Below are positions 17,501-24,720 of a stretch of DNA of 64,000 bases, one piece after another. This stretch comes from Primorskyibacter sedentarius (GTDB lineage: Bacteria > Pseudomonadota > Alphaproteobacteria > Rhodobacterales > Rhodobacteraceae). The stretch is taken from positions 558,001 to 622,000 of the forward strand of contig NZ_SLZU01000001.1 in assembly GCF_004342065.1 (NCBI RefSeq), given 5' to 3'. Below the pieces are notes generated by a model, which made no database searches, was not told where the DNA came from, and was given only the letters and a program-made list of their open reading frames with translations. The translations under genes were made by a program, and so were the position numbers. Numbering within the stretch: the first letter of the stretch is position 1; the number at the start of each line of letters is the position of its first letter.

Positions 17501-19053
17501 TGATCGGGCGCGACATCGGCGAACGGTTCATCGGGTTGGGCGGCAGCGACCTTCTTGAAGGCAATGGCGGCAATGACGAGCTGGTTGGCGGGGACGACCG
17601 CGACACCCTGCTTGGCGGCGTGGGCAATGACGTGCTGCACGGTGGCGCGGGCAATGACACGCTGGATGGCGGCACCGGGCGCGACACGGCCTCTTATGCC
17701 AATGCGGTGGTGCGAAACACGGATGGCGACATAGGTGCGGGGGATTTCGGCAACGTCACCGTTGACCTGGAGCTGATGACAGCCACTGGCGCGCAGGGCT
17801 CCGACCGGTTGCTGAACATCGAAAACATCATCGGCAGCGCGGGCAATGACCGGATCATCGGCGACGGCATCAATAATGCCCTGTCGGGCGGGGCGGGAAA
17901 TGACACGCTGATCGGCGGTGGCGGTCACGACGTGCTGGTTCTGGGGCTGGGCGACGATCTGGCCTATGGCGGCGACGGAAACGACACTTTCGTTCTGGAT
18001 CAAGGCAATACCACGCTCTTCGGGGGCGCCGGCACGGACACGCTGGACCTTGGGAACCTCGATGGCGACATCAACATTGACCTCGTGGCCGGCACCTATT
18101 CGGCAACGCTTCGTGTCGATCAACCCGTCTGGGACGATACCGGCACCCGCGAGGCGCGCGTCTTCAACGGTCAGGTCATGACGCCTGAGCTGGTGGAGGA
18201 AGCGAACCCCACCTTCTCCAACTCCGCCGATGATGCGACCCGTATCCTGCCCGATCCCGGCAGCGACGAAGCCGAAGCGTTCTCCATCCGGTATATCCAG
18301 GTGGATCGCAGCTTTACGGGTGAACTTCACGACATAGAGCGCGTGATCGGCGGCACGAGCGCGGCAGTAATTTCCGGCACGCTCGGCAATGACGTGATCG
18401 ACGGTGGCAGCGGGGCAGACCGGCTGCAAGGCGCGGCCGGCCGCGATGTGCTGCGCGGCAATGACGGCTCCGACACGATCAGCGGCGGTGATGGCAATGA
18501 CAAGATAATCGGTGGCTCCAGCACGAAGGACCGGCGCGATGTCATCTTTGCCGGAGATGGCCATGATAACGTCGAAGGCGGCTACGGCAATGACAGCCTT
18601 TACGGCGGGTCCGGCAACGATACGCTTTCGGGCGGGTTTGGTGCAGACACCGTGTACGGCAATGACGGCGATGATGTACTCAACGGCGCGGCCTATTCGG
18701 ACCGGGTTTTTGGCGGCAACGGGGACGACTTCCTGAACGGGGGGTTCGGCTTCGACCGACTGAGCGGTGGTGCGGGGGCCGACCGGTTCTACCATGTTGG
18801 CCTGAAGGGGCACGGCACGGACTGGGTCAGGGACTATAGTGCGCAGGAAGGCGACCTGCTTGTCTTCGGGCGCCGGGCAGATGTCGACGATTTCCGGGTC
18901 AACTACGCCCAGTCCGCCGGGGCGGGCGGCGATGCACGGGAGGCATTCGTGATCTACGAACCCAGCGGGCAGATCCTTTGGACGCTGATAGATGGTGGCG
19001 CCCAGTCCGAGATCAACCTGATGCTGGGCGGCCAGATCTACGACATCGCCTGA
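14557..19053 (+). CDS. Large RTX (haemolysin-type calcium-binding repeat) protein with helical N-terminus
   Basis: 1498 residues from the ATG at 14557 (weak site TGGGAT upstream; an in-frame TTG at 14530 is less likely). Residues about 1-330 are helix-rich and charged (for example RTNVRDLRQEVDNMLDAVEIAQQ), without a signal peptide, and resemble a coiled-coil or amphipathic domain. From about residue 340 to the end come several dozen glycine/aspartate nonapeptides of the type GGxGxDxL, interspersed with non-repeat blocks. Such proteins are exported by type I secretion using a C-terminal signal; the tail ends LMLGGQIYDIA. No ABC exporter, membrane-fusion protein or acyltransferase is nearby. 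No catalytic domain was recognised, so adhesin, surface-layer or pore-forming roles are all open. Confidence 0.85.
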   Translation: MAAGQELLDYRTNLNHTRTNVRDLRQEVDNMLDAVEIAQQALEAAGYVENQANDFLSTIRSMQFSLKVMEKVGPMKAVAKVMDGVLDRLETATIRIRDKARELDERIERSGWPDRLEKAEDKLEDFDEALAVTNEKLLVELARASNMILVFDFVGDPINPLSRAVDTTVSPLNTVMERLNGVYDGIETEIDDFRAKFYTSLFSPLNSVASAFSKINDSLSFLSGPLNAAYSALRPIEPVLDAVGFIYNITVAPVVDWILDSLGITDILDRVADRIADLIPGANVLDRIEANIDGAFVEVEGFLDDLGWNTDIADFIDDLTDDIFDFLDGDAPGDIRGGTQEDDTLVGQETADVLDPGAGNDVVDARGGNDVIFASIGDDTIYGGSGNDRLVFEDDFIKYSYTRPEENGPMVFLHEGGGRQGIEVAHDVETYVFRDIQLTQTQLLNSVYRVTQSPFTGTEKADFIYAAVNGLHAFGLGGNDRFTGSNGADSLVGGVGDDAFVTLLGADTVEGGNGNDTWIYAENSASGNSRTTVDLVTGQAWDGSDRDTLISIENAEMYDNRDIDFRGNGAGNRLVGNSGRDFIDGREGNDVISGGGGRDLLIGGSGADTVSGGEDSDTLIAGGTVFGGLGDVYDGNEGFDTLFYSRQWNNYQIGRDHSQSRIDTQETSGPLRVFAASGLIRRLSDDGSTVLATDRFENIQRVVGSDMDDTLFGRPANYDDRFFIDGGGGNDTIRSQGATEALGGTGDDLIFVTGDRGSFDGGSGEDTLDTRLIDNARWSIRLSGSLGTRISAAIADESGDLGSSSANGSTTTTVFARGNMTDFEYLYLGDFADEVYLDGNEDMTIYGGDGEDRLVRANSNDGSAEAMLFGQGGDDYLELRMDGEIYGGAGDDELRVNASGSKHYVHGNQGDDYIYVDRMEGTINGGVGYDTLALDANPRLVRQVQLNLRTGELLTPGDINGIEATVLNVEEVIGAEDIADHVIGRDIGERFIGLGGSDLLEGNGGNDELVGGDDRDTLLGGVGNDVLHGGAGNDTLDGGTGRDTASYANAVVRNTDGDIGAGDFGNVTVDLELMTATGAQGSDRLLNIENIIGSAGNDRIIGDGINNALSGGAGNDTLIGGGGHDVLVLGLGDDLAYGGDGNDTFVLDQGNTTLFGGAGTDTLDLGNLDGDINIDLVAGTYSATLRVDQPVWDDTGTREARVFNGQVMTPELVEEANPTFSNSADDATRILPDPGSDEAEAFSIRYIQVDRSFTGELHDIERVIGGTSAAVISGTLGNDVIDGGSGADRLQGAAGRDVLRGNDGSDTISGGDGNDKIIGGSSTKDRRDVIFAGDGHDNVEGGYGNDSLYGGSGNDTLSGGFGADTVYGNDGDDVLNGAAYSDRVFGGNGDDFLNGGFGFDRLSGGAGADRFYHVGLKGHGTDWVRDYSAQEGDLLVFGRRADVDDFRVNYAQSAGAGGDAREAFVIYEPSGQILWTLIDGGAQSEINLMLGGQIYDIA

Positions 19054-19068
19054 CTGAACCCAAGATCA

Positions 19069-19103
19069 GGCAGGGGCAATGGACAGGATCCTGTGCCCCT
19101 GCC
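19069..19103 (+). terminator. Terminator hairpin after the RTX gene
   Basis: GGCAGGGGCA (19069-19078) pairs perfectly with TGCCCCTGCC (19094-19103). The 15-base loop itself contains CAGGATCCTG, which can fold back. It lies 15 bp after the RTX stop; the following CTCTT is only weakly T-rich. Confidence 0.6.
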
Positions 19104-19313
19104 CTCTTGGTGTCAGGGCGGCACGGCACAGACCGTGGCCAAGCAGATTTATCGTCTGGGGCCCCCTCGCCACGAAACCTATGCCAGACGGCGCGGCGGA
19201 TTTGCCCGGTCACACGCAGCTCAGCGGTGCCAAGGCATCCCGCCACCGCACGAAAAAGACCCGCGCAAAAGCGCAGGCCCTTTCAGGTTACCCGGATGGC
19301 CGGGAATGCCGGT

Positions 19314-20906
19314 TCAAACCGCGCGCAGGGTGGGTCGGTGATTGCCCGGAACGCTCAGGTCCGAAACGGGACAGCCGTCGACCAGAACCTCTGCCCGCAG
19401 CACGCCGTTCGACTGGGGCCGCGCCGAGATCCGTACGCATTTCCCGTCGAACGAGAAGAACCCAAGATCGCCTTGCGCCTCCCGCGTCTCCACAAGTTCC
19501 GACAGCAGCGCAATCGCGATACGCTCGCCCTTGCGCAGGGCGTTGAGATTCTCGAAATGGAAGTAGCCGCCGGTGACCAGACGCCCCAGCACAACGTTGG
19601 ACGCCAGCTTGTCCAGATCCGCCGAAAGGCCCGGCCGACGTGGCATCATGTTGTTGGTGGGTCCGCCAGTGCCAGCCCTCGAATGTCCCGAGGGGCCAGA
19701 GAACGGACCGGCGTAGACCGCCTTCAGGATGGTCACGCAAGCCCCTGCAACGGTGCCTTGCGCCTGCGCATCCGATGGGTGCAGCGGCAGGTCATCGCGC
19801 AGCGTCATTGGCAGCATCAGGTTTTCGCGCATCCGCATTGCCGGGGACACGCGCGGATCGGTGTCCTGCTCATCGGCCACGCTGATCGCGCCGGAACCGT
19901 CCGCGCCATTGCGGCTGTGGACCCACATCAACAAACGGGGCGCAAAGCGGCGCAGCTCTTCCAGAACCTGCCTGGCCACCCCCTCAGAGGCATTGCCCGC
20001 AGGGTCCTCTCGTCCGGTCATCAGGGAAATGCGCGCGGCCAGAACCGCAGGGCGACGCAGGCGGTCGGCCTGTGCAGCCTGCGCCCTTGCGGCTTGGGTG
20101 GACAGTGAAACGGCCTCTGCGATCAGAGCCATCAGTTCCGCGCCTGCCCAGCCACGACCGGACAGGGCCGACACCGGCGCCATGTCCTTTGCTGCCATCG
20201 ACAGGGCCAACGCAAATGCCGCGCGTCCCGGCGAGGCGAGATGCCCCAAGGCCGCCAGATCGCACAGCGTTTCCGGCACTTGCCCGGAAAGCGCTTTGGC
20301 CTGTTCGCGGTTCGCGTCCAGCCAGTTCTGCCATGTCAGCACAGACGCGCTCTGGCTTGGCATCGCCTCAAATGCGGCATCCAGACCCGACCCATCCGTG
20401 CCGGGCTGCGACGACGCAAGACCGGGAAGCAACTGCGACAAGAGCGGTCCGCGCGTGTCGCCATGCGTCATACCGCGCAGAAGCATCCTCAGGGTCAGCT
20501 GGCCATCATCGTTCCAGCGGCTCGCACGGCGCTCAATTTCTTCGGTTCCCGCCGTCAGAGTGGACGAACCCTCTGCCCGGGGAGCAAGGTAGGGAATGGA
20601 GTGGCGATCCAGCCAAGGCAAGCTGCGCAGCTCGCACAGCATCTCGTGAAGCGAAAAGGAGGTCTGCGCATCGATACGCAGGTTGAAATGCGGGTTCTCA
20701 AGCTCTGCCAGCGGGACCTCGCGCAGCAGCGACAAAGCATAGATGACGGCCATTTCCGCCGCCAGTTCCGACGGGCCCACATCGGCATGTACCGGCCGCG
20801 CGGCCCGCGCTCGACGCGCGCTGCGGAAGGCGTCCTCGCCGCATGTGCCTTCGATCACGCGAAAACAGGCTCGCCTATGCTGGGCATGGTCAGTCAGGTA
20901 GGTCAT
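19314..20906 (-). CDS. Haloperoxidase-like protein with degenerate active site
   Basis: 530 residues with no signal peptide. The C-terminal third aligns without gaps to vanadium-dependent haloperoxidases: DRLRRPAVLAARI (281-293) resembles the HRRLRPE block, LHPSDAQAQGTVAGACVTILKA (375-396) corresponds to HPxYPSGHATxxGAxATxLKA, and DLDKLASNVVLGR (430-442) to ELxKLAxNVALGR. The key residues are lost: Ser-Gly-His of PSGH is Gln381-Ala-Gln383, and the later GVH histidine is Tyr448. It should not bind vanadate or halogenate. It may be structural, regulatory, or partner to the intact homologue at 23.5 kb. GGGGGAAG precedes the ATG. Divergent from the S8 protease gene, it shares a promoter region holding a four-copy heptamer array. 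Confidence 0.6.
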   Translation of the reverse strand: MTYLTDHAQHRRACFRVIEGTCGEDAFRSARRARAARPVHADVGPSELAAEMAVIYALSLLREVPLAELENPHFNLRIDAQTSFSLHEMLCELRSLPWLDRHSIPYLAPRAEGSSTLTAGTEEIERRASRWNDDGQLTLRMLLRGMTHGDTRGPLLSQLLPGLASSQPGTDGSGLDAAFEAMPSQSASVLTWQNWLDANREQAKALSGQVPETLCDLAALGHLASPGRAAFALALSMAAKDMAPVSALSGRGWAGAELMALIAEAVSLSTQAARAQAAQADRLRRPAVLAARISLMTGREDPAGNASEGVARQVLEELRRFAPRLLMWVHSRNGADGSGAISVADEQDTDPRVSPAMRMRENLMLPMTLRDDLPLHPSDAQAQGTVAGACVTILKAVYAGPFSGPSGHSRAGTGGPTNNMMPRRPGLSADLDKLASNVVLGRLVTGGYFHFENLNALRKGERIAIALLSELVETREAQGDLGFFSFDGKCVRISARPQSNGVLRAEVLVDGCPVSDLSVPGNHRPTLRAV

Positions 20907-21220
20907 TGGTCTTCCCCCGGATCGTCTTTGGTGCCCTGACGGTTCCCGGCTGGACCGGAATGCTGGCGCGACTTTTGCCGAAAGCGGCCCGCCAAGGCGT
21001 AAATTCTTTCTTACTCTTCCTCTTCAGTCTGCCCCCGGTCCGTGATCCCACAGTGATCATACTGTGAAAATGTCGTGATCCACCCGAAAATTCCGTAGCG
21101 GCACCTACTATTTCCGCAGAGGTGAGCCGTGAATAATTCGCAAAATCTCTACAATTGCTTGACCCAGCGGCATTTGGTCGAATTTTCTGGCATTATCGAT
21201 TTGAACCGATCGGAGACCGC
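20907..21220. other. Divergent intergenic region between the pseudo-haloperoxidase and S8 protease genes
   Basis: This 314-bp gap holds no gene. Its main content is a four-copy heptamer direct repeat (21042-21081) with an 11-bp period. A TACTAT hexamer at 21106-21111 is a possible -10 element for the protease gene. AT content is higher than in the flanking genes. Confidence 0.6.
21042..21081 (+). promoter_or_regulatory. Four heptamer direct repeats with 11-bp period, candidate SARP/HilA-type operator
   Basis: GTGATCC (21042), GTGATCA (21053), GTGAAAA (21064) and GTGATCC (21075) are each separated by exactly 4 bp. Heptamers repeated every helical turn are the known target form of SARP regulators, and HilA boxes also have an 11-bp period. 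A SARP-like regulator is encoded 3.7 kb downstream. The array ends 139 bp before the protease ATG and 135 bp from the divergent start. CACAGT-N6-ACTGTG (21049-21066) overlaps it as an incidental or second dyad. Confidence 0.65.
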
Positions 21221-23353
21221 ATGACATTGCACTGGACCAAAGCCGAATCGGGACAGCTCTGGGATGCCTATCTGGACTGGTCGCAACTGCTGGAACGTCG
21301 GCGCTCGGCGTTGCTCCCGCCTCAAGAAGGGGTCTGGTACGAACCCATCTTCATCCGGCTCAACCCGAGCTGCGCGGCGGCGGGCATAGAGACGCGCAGA
21401 CAGGCTTTGCTTGCCATCGTGAACACGGTCGGCGGTTCTCTGGCGATGGAACCGCACGAGCTGGAGGTTCTTTGCAACAGGGTCAATGATCCAGCGCGGG
21501 ATGCCGGGCTTCCCGACGAATACGCGCTGTACCGCAGGCTTGACGCCTTGAGAGAACCCGCTGAGCGCGATGATGATCTGTTCGCAGTGCTGGATGTCGG
21601 AAGCCCGGTCATGCTGGACGACGCGACGCCGGACCAGATGCGCGACCGCGCCGCCGCTCTGGCAGTGCCGACCTGCAAGGACAGGCCGATCGTGGCAATC
21701 ATCGACGACGGTATCGGCTTTCTGAATACGCGGTTTCGCAGGCAGGCAGAGGATGGCAGCCAGCGCACCCGGTTTCACGCGATCTGGTTGCAGGCGCTCG
21801 AAACCCGGCGCAGCGAGGCCGAAGAGGCACCCGCGATCCGCCTTGGCCACATGTTGGAGGCGGCAGAGATCGACAGCTTGCTGGCAAAAGGCCATGCGTT
21901 GGAGGAGCAGGCGGCCTATGCAGCACTGCACGAGACGCTGTTTCCCGCAGGTGCGCGCCGCAGCTGCGAGTTTTCCCAAAGCCACGGCACGCATGTCCTT
22001 GATCTTGCGGCCGGTGCAGACCCCGGAACGGGCGATCCGGTCGAAAACTGGCCGCTTCTTGGGGTGCAACTGCCGCCCGAAGCCATTGAGGATACGACCG
22101 GCACCCGGTTCGAGAGCTACCTCGTTCAAGGCATGCGCTGGATCCTGCGTCAGGCGGCAAAGGTCGATCCGACCGCCCCGGTCATCATCAATATCAGCCT
22201 TGGCATCCTCGCCGGGCCGAAGAACGGCACCCGGTTCGCAGAATACCAGATCGCGCGTGAAGCGCGGTATTGGGAAAGCGTCACGGGCCAGAAGGTGCGC
22301 GTTGTCTACGCGTTCGGCAACCATTATCGCAGCCGGCAGGTCGCCTGCTTTGATTATCCGCCAGAAGAGCCGCGCTTCGCGACTGACCGCAAGATCGAGT
22401 GGCGGGTGCTGCCCGACGACCTGACAGCCTCTTACCTGGAGATCGGCAGCGGGTTGGATGCTGACCTTCTGGAAGTATCGCTGACCGCGCCGGACGGGGT
22501 ATCCTCGGGCTTTGCGCCACTGTCCGAGGGCGGCTTCAGATCGCTGGTCCGGTCCGATGGCGCCCCGGTGGCGCGGATTTACCGCACGCCTGCGCATCGG
22601 CTTGACGATCAGACGGTCTGTTCTTCGACTTATGTCCTCGCCCTGGCCCCTACCCAGACGATGCTGCCCGGCGTCCCGCTTGCGCCCTCCGGAGGCTGGA
22701 CCGTTGGCCTGCGCTACAAGGCGCCGCAAGCCGCAACGGTGCATCTTCAGATACAGCGCGACGACAATTCACCGGGCTACCGCCAGGGCGGGCGACAATC
22801 CTATTTCGACGCGCCAGATGCCTATGGCTGGGACGATGAAGCACAGGACAATGGCGGGCTTTTGCCCGACTGCGCCATCACCCGCACCGCAAGCCATTCC
22901 GCATTGGTTACCGCCGCAAATCCCGGCGGCGGTCCGGGCACCGCGCGACAGGTGTTCACCGCAGCCGCAGCGGAAGACATGCCTGCGATGCGCGACTATC
23001 GCGCGGCCGTCTACAGCGCGCAAGGCGCGGGAGATTGGGCGGTGACCGCCCCTGTGGTTGCCACCGTGGCAGAGGATGGCCGCGCCCTTGCCGGGGTGTT
23101 GGCGACGGGGACCATTTCGGGCAGCACCCGAGCGATGGGCGGCACCAGCGCCGCCGCCGGAAGGCTGTCCCGCGCGCTTGGCCATTCCGCAGCCCGGCTT
23201 GGGCAGGGCGACACGCACCTGTCTGACCTTGCCGTGCCCATCCGCGCCTTGCCACAGCAGGATGCCCGTCTGGGCCACGGCGTTCTGATCCCTGATGAAG
23301 GCACGCGTGCCCGGCGCGGCGATGCGGGCAAACCCTTGAGCGGCACGGCCTGA
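21221..23353 (+). CDS. Subtilisin-like serine protease (peptidase family S8), no signal peptide
   Basis: 710 residues from the ATG at 21221, preceded by CGGAG; an upstream in-frame TTG (21155) lacks a ribosome site. The S8 active site is complete: Asp162 (AIIDDGIGF), His255 (SHGTHVLDLAAG), oxyanion Asn367 (VVYAFGNHYR) and Ser643 (GTSAAAGRL). Residues 1-150 form an N-terminal region without known domain, and about 250 residues separate Asn from Ser, including a likely beta-rich insertion. There is no signal peptide or propeptide typical of secreted subtilisins, so it may act in the cytoplasm or leave by another route. The divergent neighbour is the degenerate haloperoxidase. A heptamer array upstream suggests control by the nearby SARP-like protein. 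Confidence 0.82.
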   Translation: MTLHWTKAESGQLWDAYLDWSQLLERRRSALLPPQEGVWYEPIFIRLNPSCAAAGIETRRQALLAIVNTVGGSLAMEPHELEVLCNRVNDPARDAGLPDEYALYRRLDALREPAERDDDLFAVLDVGSPVMLDDATPDQMRDRAAALAVPTCKDRPIVAIIDDGIGFLNTRFRRQAEDGSQRTRFHAIWLQALETRRSEAEEAPAIRLGHMLEAAEIDSLLAKGHALEEQAAYAALHETLFPAGARRSCEFSQSHGTHVLDLAAGADPGTGDPVENWPLLGVQLPPEAIEDTTGTRFESYLVQGMRWILRQAAKVDPTAPVIINISLGILAGPKNGTRFAEYQIAREARYWESVTGQKVRVVYAFGNHYRSRQVACFDYPPEEPRFATDRKIEWRVLPDDLTASYLEIGSGLDADLLEVSLTAPDGVSSGFAPLSEGGFRSLVRSDGAPVARIYRTPAHRLDDQTVCSSTYVLALAPTQTMLPGVPLAPSGGWTVGLRYKAPQAATVHLQIQRDDNSPGYRQGGRQSYFDAPDAYGWDDEAQDNGGLLPDCAITRTASHSALVTAANPGGGPGTARQVFTAAAAEDMPAMRDYRAAVYSAQGAGDWAVTAPVVATVAEDGRALAGVLATGTISGSTRAMGGTSAAAGRLSRALGHSAARLGQGDTHLSDLAVPIRALPQQDARLGHGVLIPDEGTRARRGDAGKPLSGTA

Positions 23354-23468
23354 CCGCAACCGGTCAGACTGCCCAAGGAAAAGGCCGGACTGTCGCGAGA
23401 CATATCCGGCCCAACTCTTTAAAGACCCTGGTAAATAACCGTTTGACCGCACCGCCAAAACTGATAGG

Positions 23469-24554
23469 TCACCACTCCTTTTGCGCCGCCGTCCACATCT
23501 CGGACACCCAAAGCGGCACATCCACATCATACGGTCCGACAGTGGATAACTCGATCACATTCGTGTTATCCAGCACCTCTCCGAGGATCGTCAGATTGAA
23601 ATCGCCTGAATATGAGGCACCGCGAAAGCTGCGTGCTGGCGTATTGTCGGATTTGTCCATCCAAGAGATCAACGCCTGCGCCAATGTCATACCCAGGATC
23701 GCCCCGGCCAAGCTGTCTGTCGGGAAATGCACACCTGCAACCGTCCGGTTGTTGGCGATCCGTGCCGCGTGGCGGAACAGTTCGTTCTGGTCCTTGATCG
23801 CCGCAACCGGATCGAACGGACCGGGATAGAGCAAACGCGTCAGCAAGGTCGCCACGGCAAACGCCTCTGTCGCGTGGCCGGATGGCCAGCTGCCATGACC
23901 CGGCGTCTGGATGACGGGTTGCACCTCGTAGGACATGGTGATCGGGCGGGCCACGTCAAAGCCCATCTTCAGCGGCATCTCGACATGGGTACAAAGCCGC
24001 AAAACGGCCGCAGCAAGCCAGTGTGACCACTTGGTCGCATCCGGGTGCATGTAGCCGACAGACCCGTAGAAAGACAGGATATCCGAGGTCTGGACCTGAA
24101 TCTCCGCCAACCGGTCAAGCCGCAGGTCCGCCGCCGTGCGCAGGTAATGCAGCTGCTCGTCGGCCGTGAACTGGTCTGTCGGTTTTTCCAGCGTCACCAA
24201 TGGCATGCCCTGAAAGCTCAGGTTGCCTGTCGTGTTGGCGCCGGAATGGTTTGCAAAATCGACGCCAAACAGGGATTGCAGCGCCTGATCCGTGACGGCA
24301 CGACGCGGGAAACTGTCCAGCCGCCTGAACGCCTCCCAGCTGTTTCCTGCCGGGGTCGGGCTGCGCGACGCTGCACCTTTGGGCCAGTATTGCTGGGTGC
24401 CATCGCGCGCCATTGCAAGGGCAAGGCTCAGATAGGGTGACGCCGCCCCGCCCGCATGGGCTGGCCCTCCCTGCCCGCCTTGTCCGCCCTGGCCACCTTG
24501 TCCACCCTGACCTCCCTGGCCGCCTTGACCTCCCTGGCCTCCGTAAATGGTCAT
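23469..24554 (-). CDS. PAP2/vanadium-dependent haloperoxidase family protein with (GGQ)8 N-terminus
   Basis: 361 residues. The PAP2/vanadium haloperoxidase centre is intact: Lys196 and Arg203 (KMGFDVARP, the K-x6-RP motif), Ser225-Gly-His227 (WPSGHAT), and Arg270, His276 and Asp280 (NRTVAGVHFPTD). Members either dephosphorylate substrates or, with vanadate, oxidise halides with peroxide; the sequence alone does not separate the two, although the length and VHFPTD favour the haloperoxidase branch. After MTIY the protein has eight GGQ triplets ending in GGP, a flexible leader with no recognisable signal peptide. The gene is divergent from the SARP-like regulator and preceded by heptamer repeats at 11-bp spacing. 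It is convergent with the S8 protease gene. Confidence 0.8.
   Translation of the reverse strand: MTIYGGQGGQGGQGGQGGQGGQGGQGGQGGPAHAGGAASPYLSLALAMARDGTQQYWPKGAASRSPTPAGNSWEAFRRLDSFPRRAVTDQALQSLFGVDFANHSGANTTGNLSFQGMPLVTLEKPTDQFTADEQLHYLRTAADLRLDRLAEIQVQTSDILSFYGSVGYMHPDATKWSHWLAAAVLRLCTHVEMPLKMGFDVARPITMSYEVQPVIQTPGHGSWPSGHATEAFAVATLLTRLLYPGPFDPVAAIKDQNELFRHAARIANNRTVAGVHFPTDSLAGAILGMTLAQALISWMDKSDNTPARSFRGASYSGDFNLTILGEVLDNTNVIELSTVGPYDVDVPLWVSEMWTAAQKEW
24465..24542 (-). repeat. 9-bp coding tandem repeat giving (GGQ)8
   Basis: Eight GGQ codon triplets plus a final GGP are encoded by imperfect 9-bp units with varied third positions (GGA/GGC/GGT/GGG, CAG/CAA). The synonymous variation suggests that the peptide, not just a DNA slippage product, is maintained. 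Copy number could still vary between strains. Confidence 0.85.
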
Positions 24555-24610
24555 AGAAAAATCCCCTGTTGCTAATTAATTATTCAGAAAGCTGCATACT
24601 GACAGCATGC

Positions 24611-24660
24611 GCGGTCAAACCTCTTTGAACAAGCGGTCAGGTTTTTCACGCATGATTCAC
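24611..24660 (-). promoter_or_regulatory. Heptamer direct repeats with 11-bp period upstream of the haloperoxidase gene
   Basis: On the minus strand GTGAATC (24660-24654) and GTGAAAA (24649-24643) are separated by 4 bp. Continuing in the same 11-bp register come GACCGCT, CAAAGAG and GACCGCG (ending at 24611). GTGAAAA is identical to the third unit of the array before the protease gene. The orientation relative to the downstream gene is also the same. AATAAT at 24584-24579 could be the -10 element. Confidence 0.55.
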
Positions 24661-24696
24661 GCCAGTTGCCGTAGGGTAGAGCGGATGATACGGTAA

Positions 24697-24711
24697 CGCC
24701 TTGAAAAGGCG
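24697..24711 (+). promoter_or_regulatory. Short hairpin just before the SARP-like gene start
   Basis: CGCCTT and AAGGCG form a perfect 6-bp stem around GAA, ending 9 bp before the ATG at 24721. It would overlap the ribosome-binding region of the regulator mRNA and could limit its translation. The stem is short, so this is a weak call. Confidence 0.3.
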
Positions 24712-24720
24712 CGGGGCGAT

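Noticed and set aside
16603-18813. A 736-codon open frame antisense to the RTX gene
   Set aside because: It is the shadow of repetitive GGxGxD codons; the translation is low-complexity Val/Ala/Ile with no start signal.
24465-24542. The 9-bp repeats as a CRISPR-like or minisatellite array
   Set aside because: They are in frame inside a coding region and encode GGQ triplets; there are no spacers.
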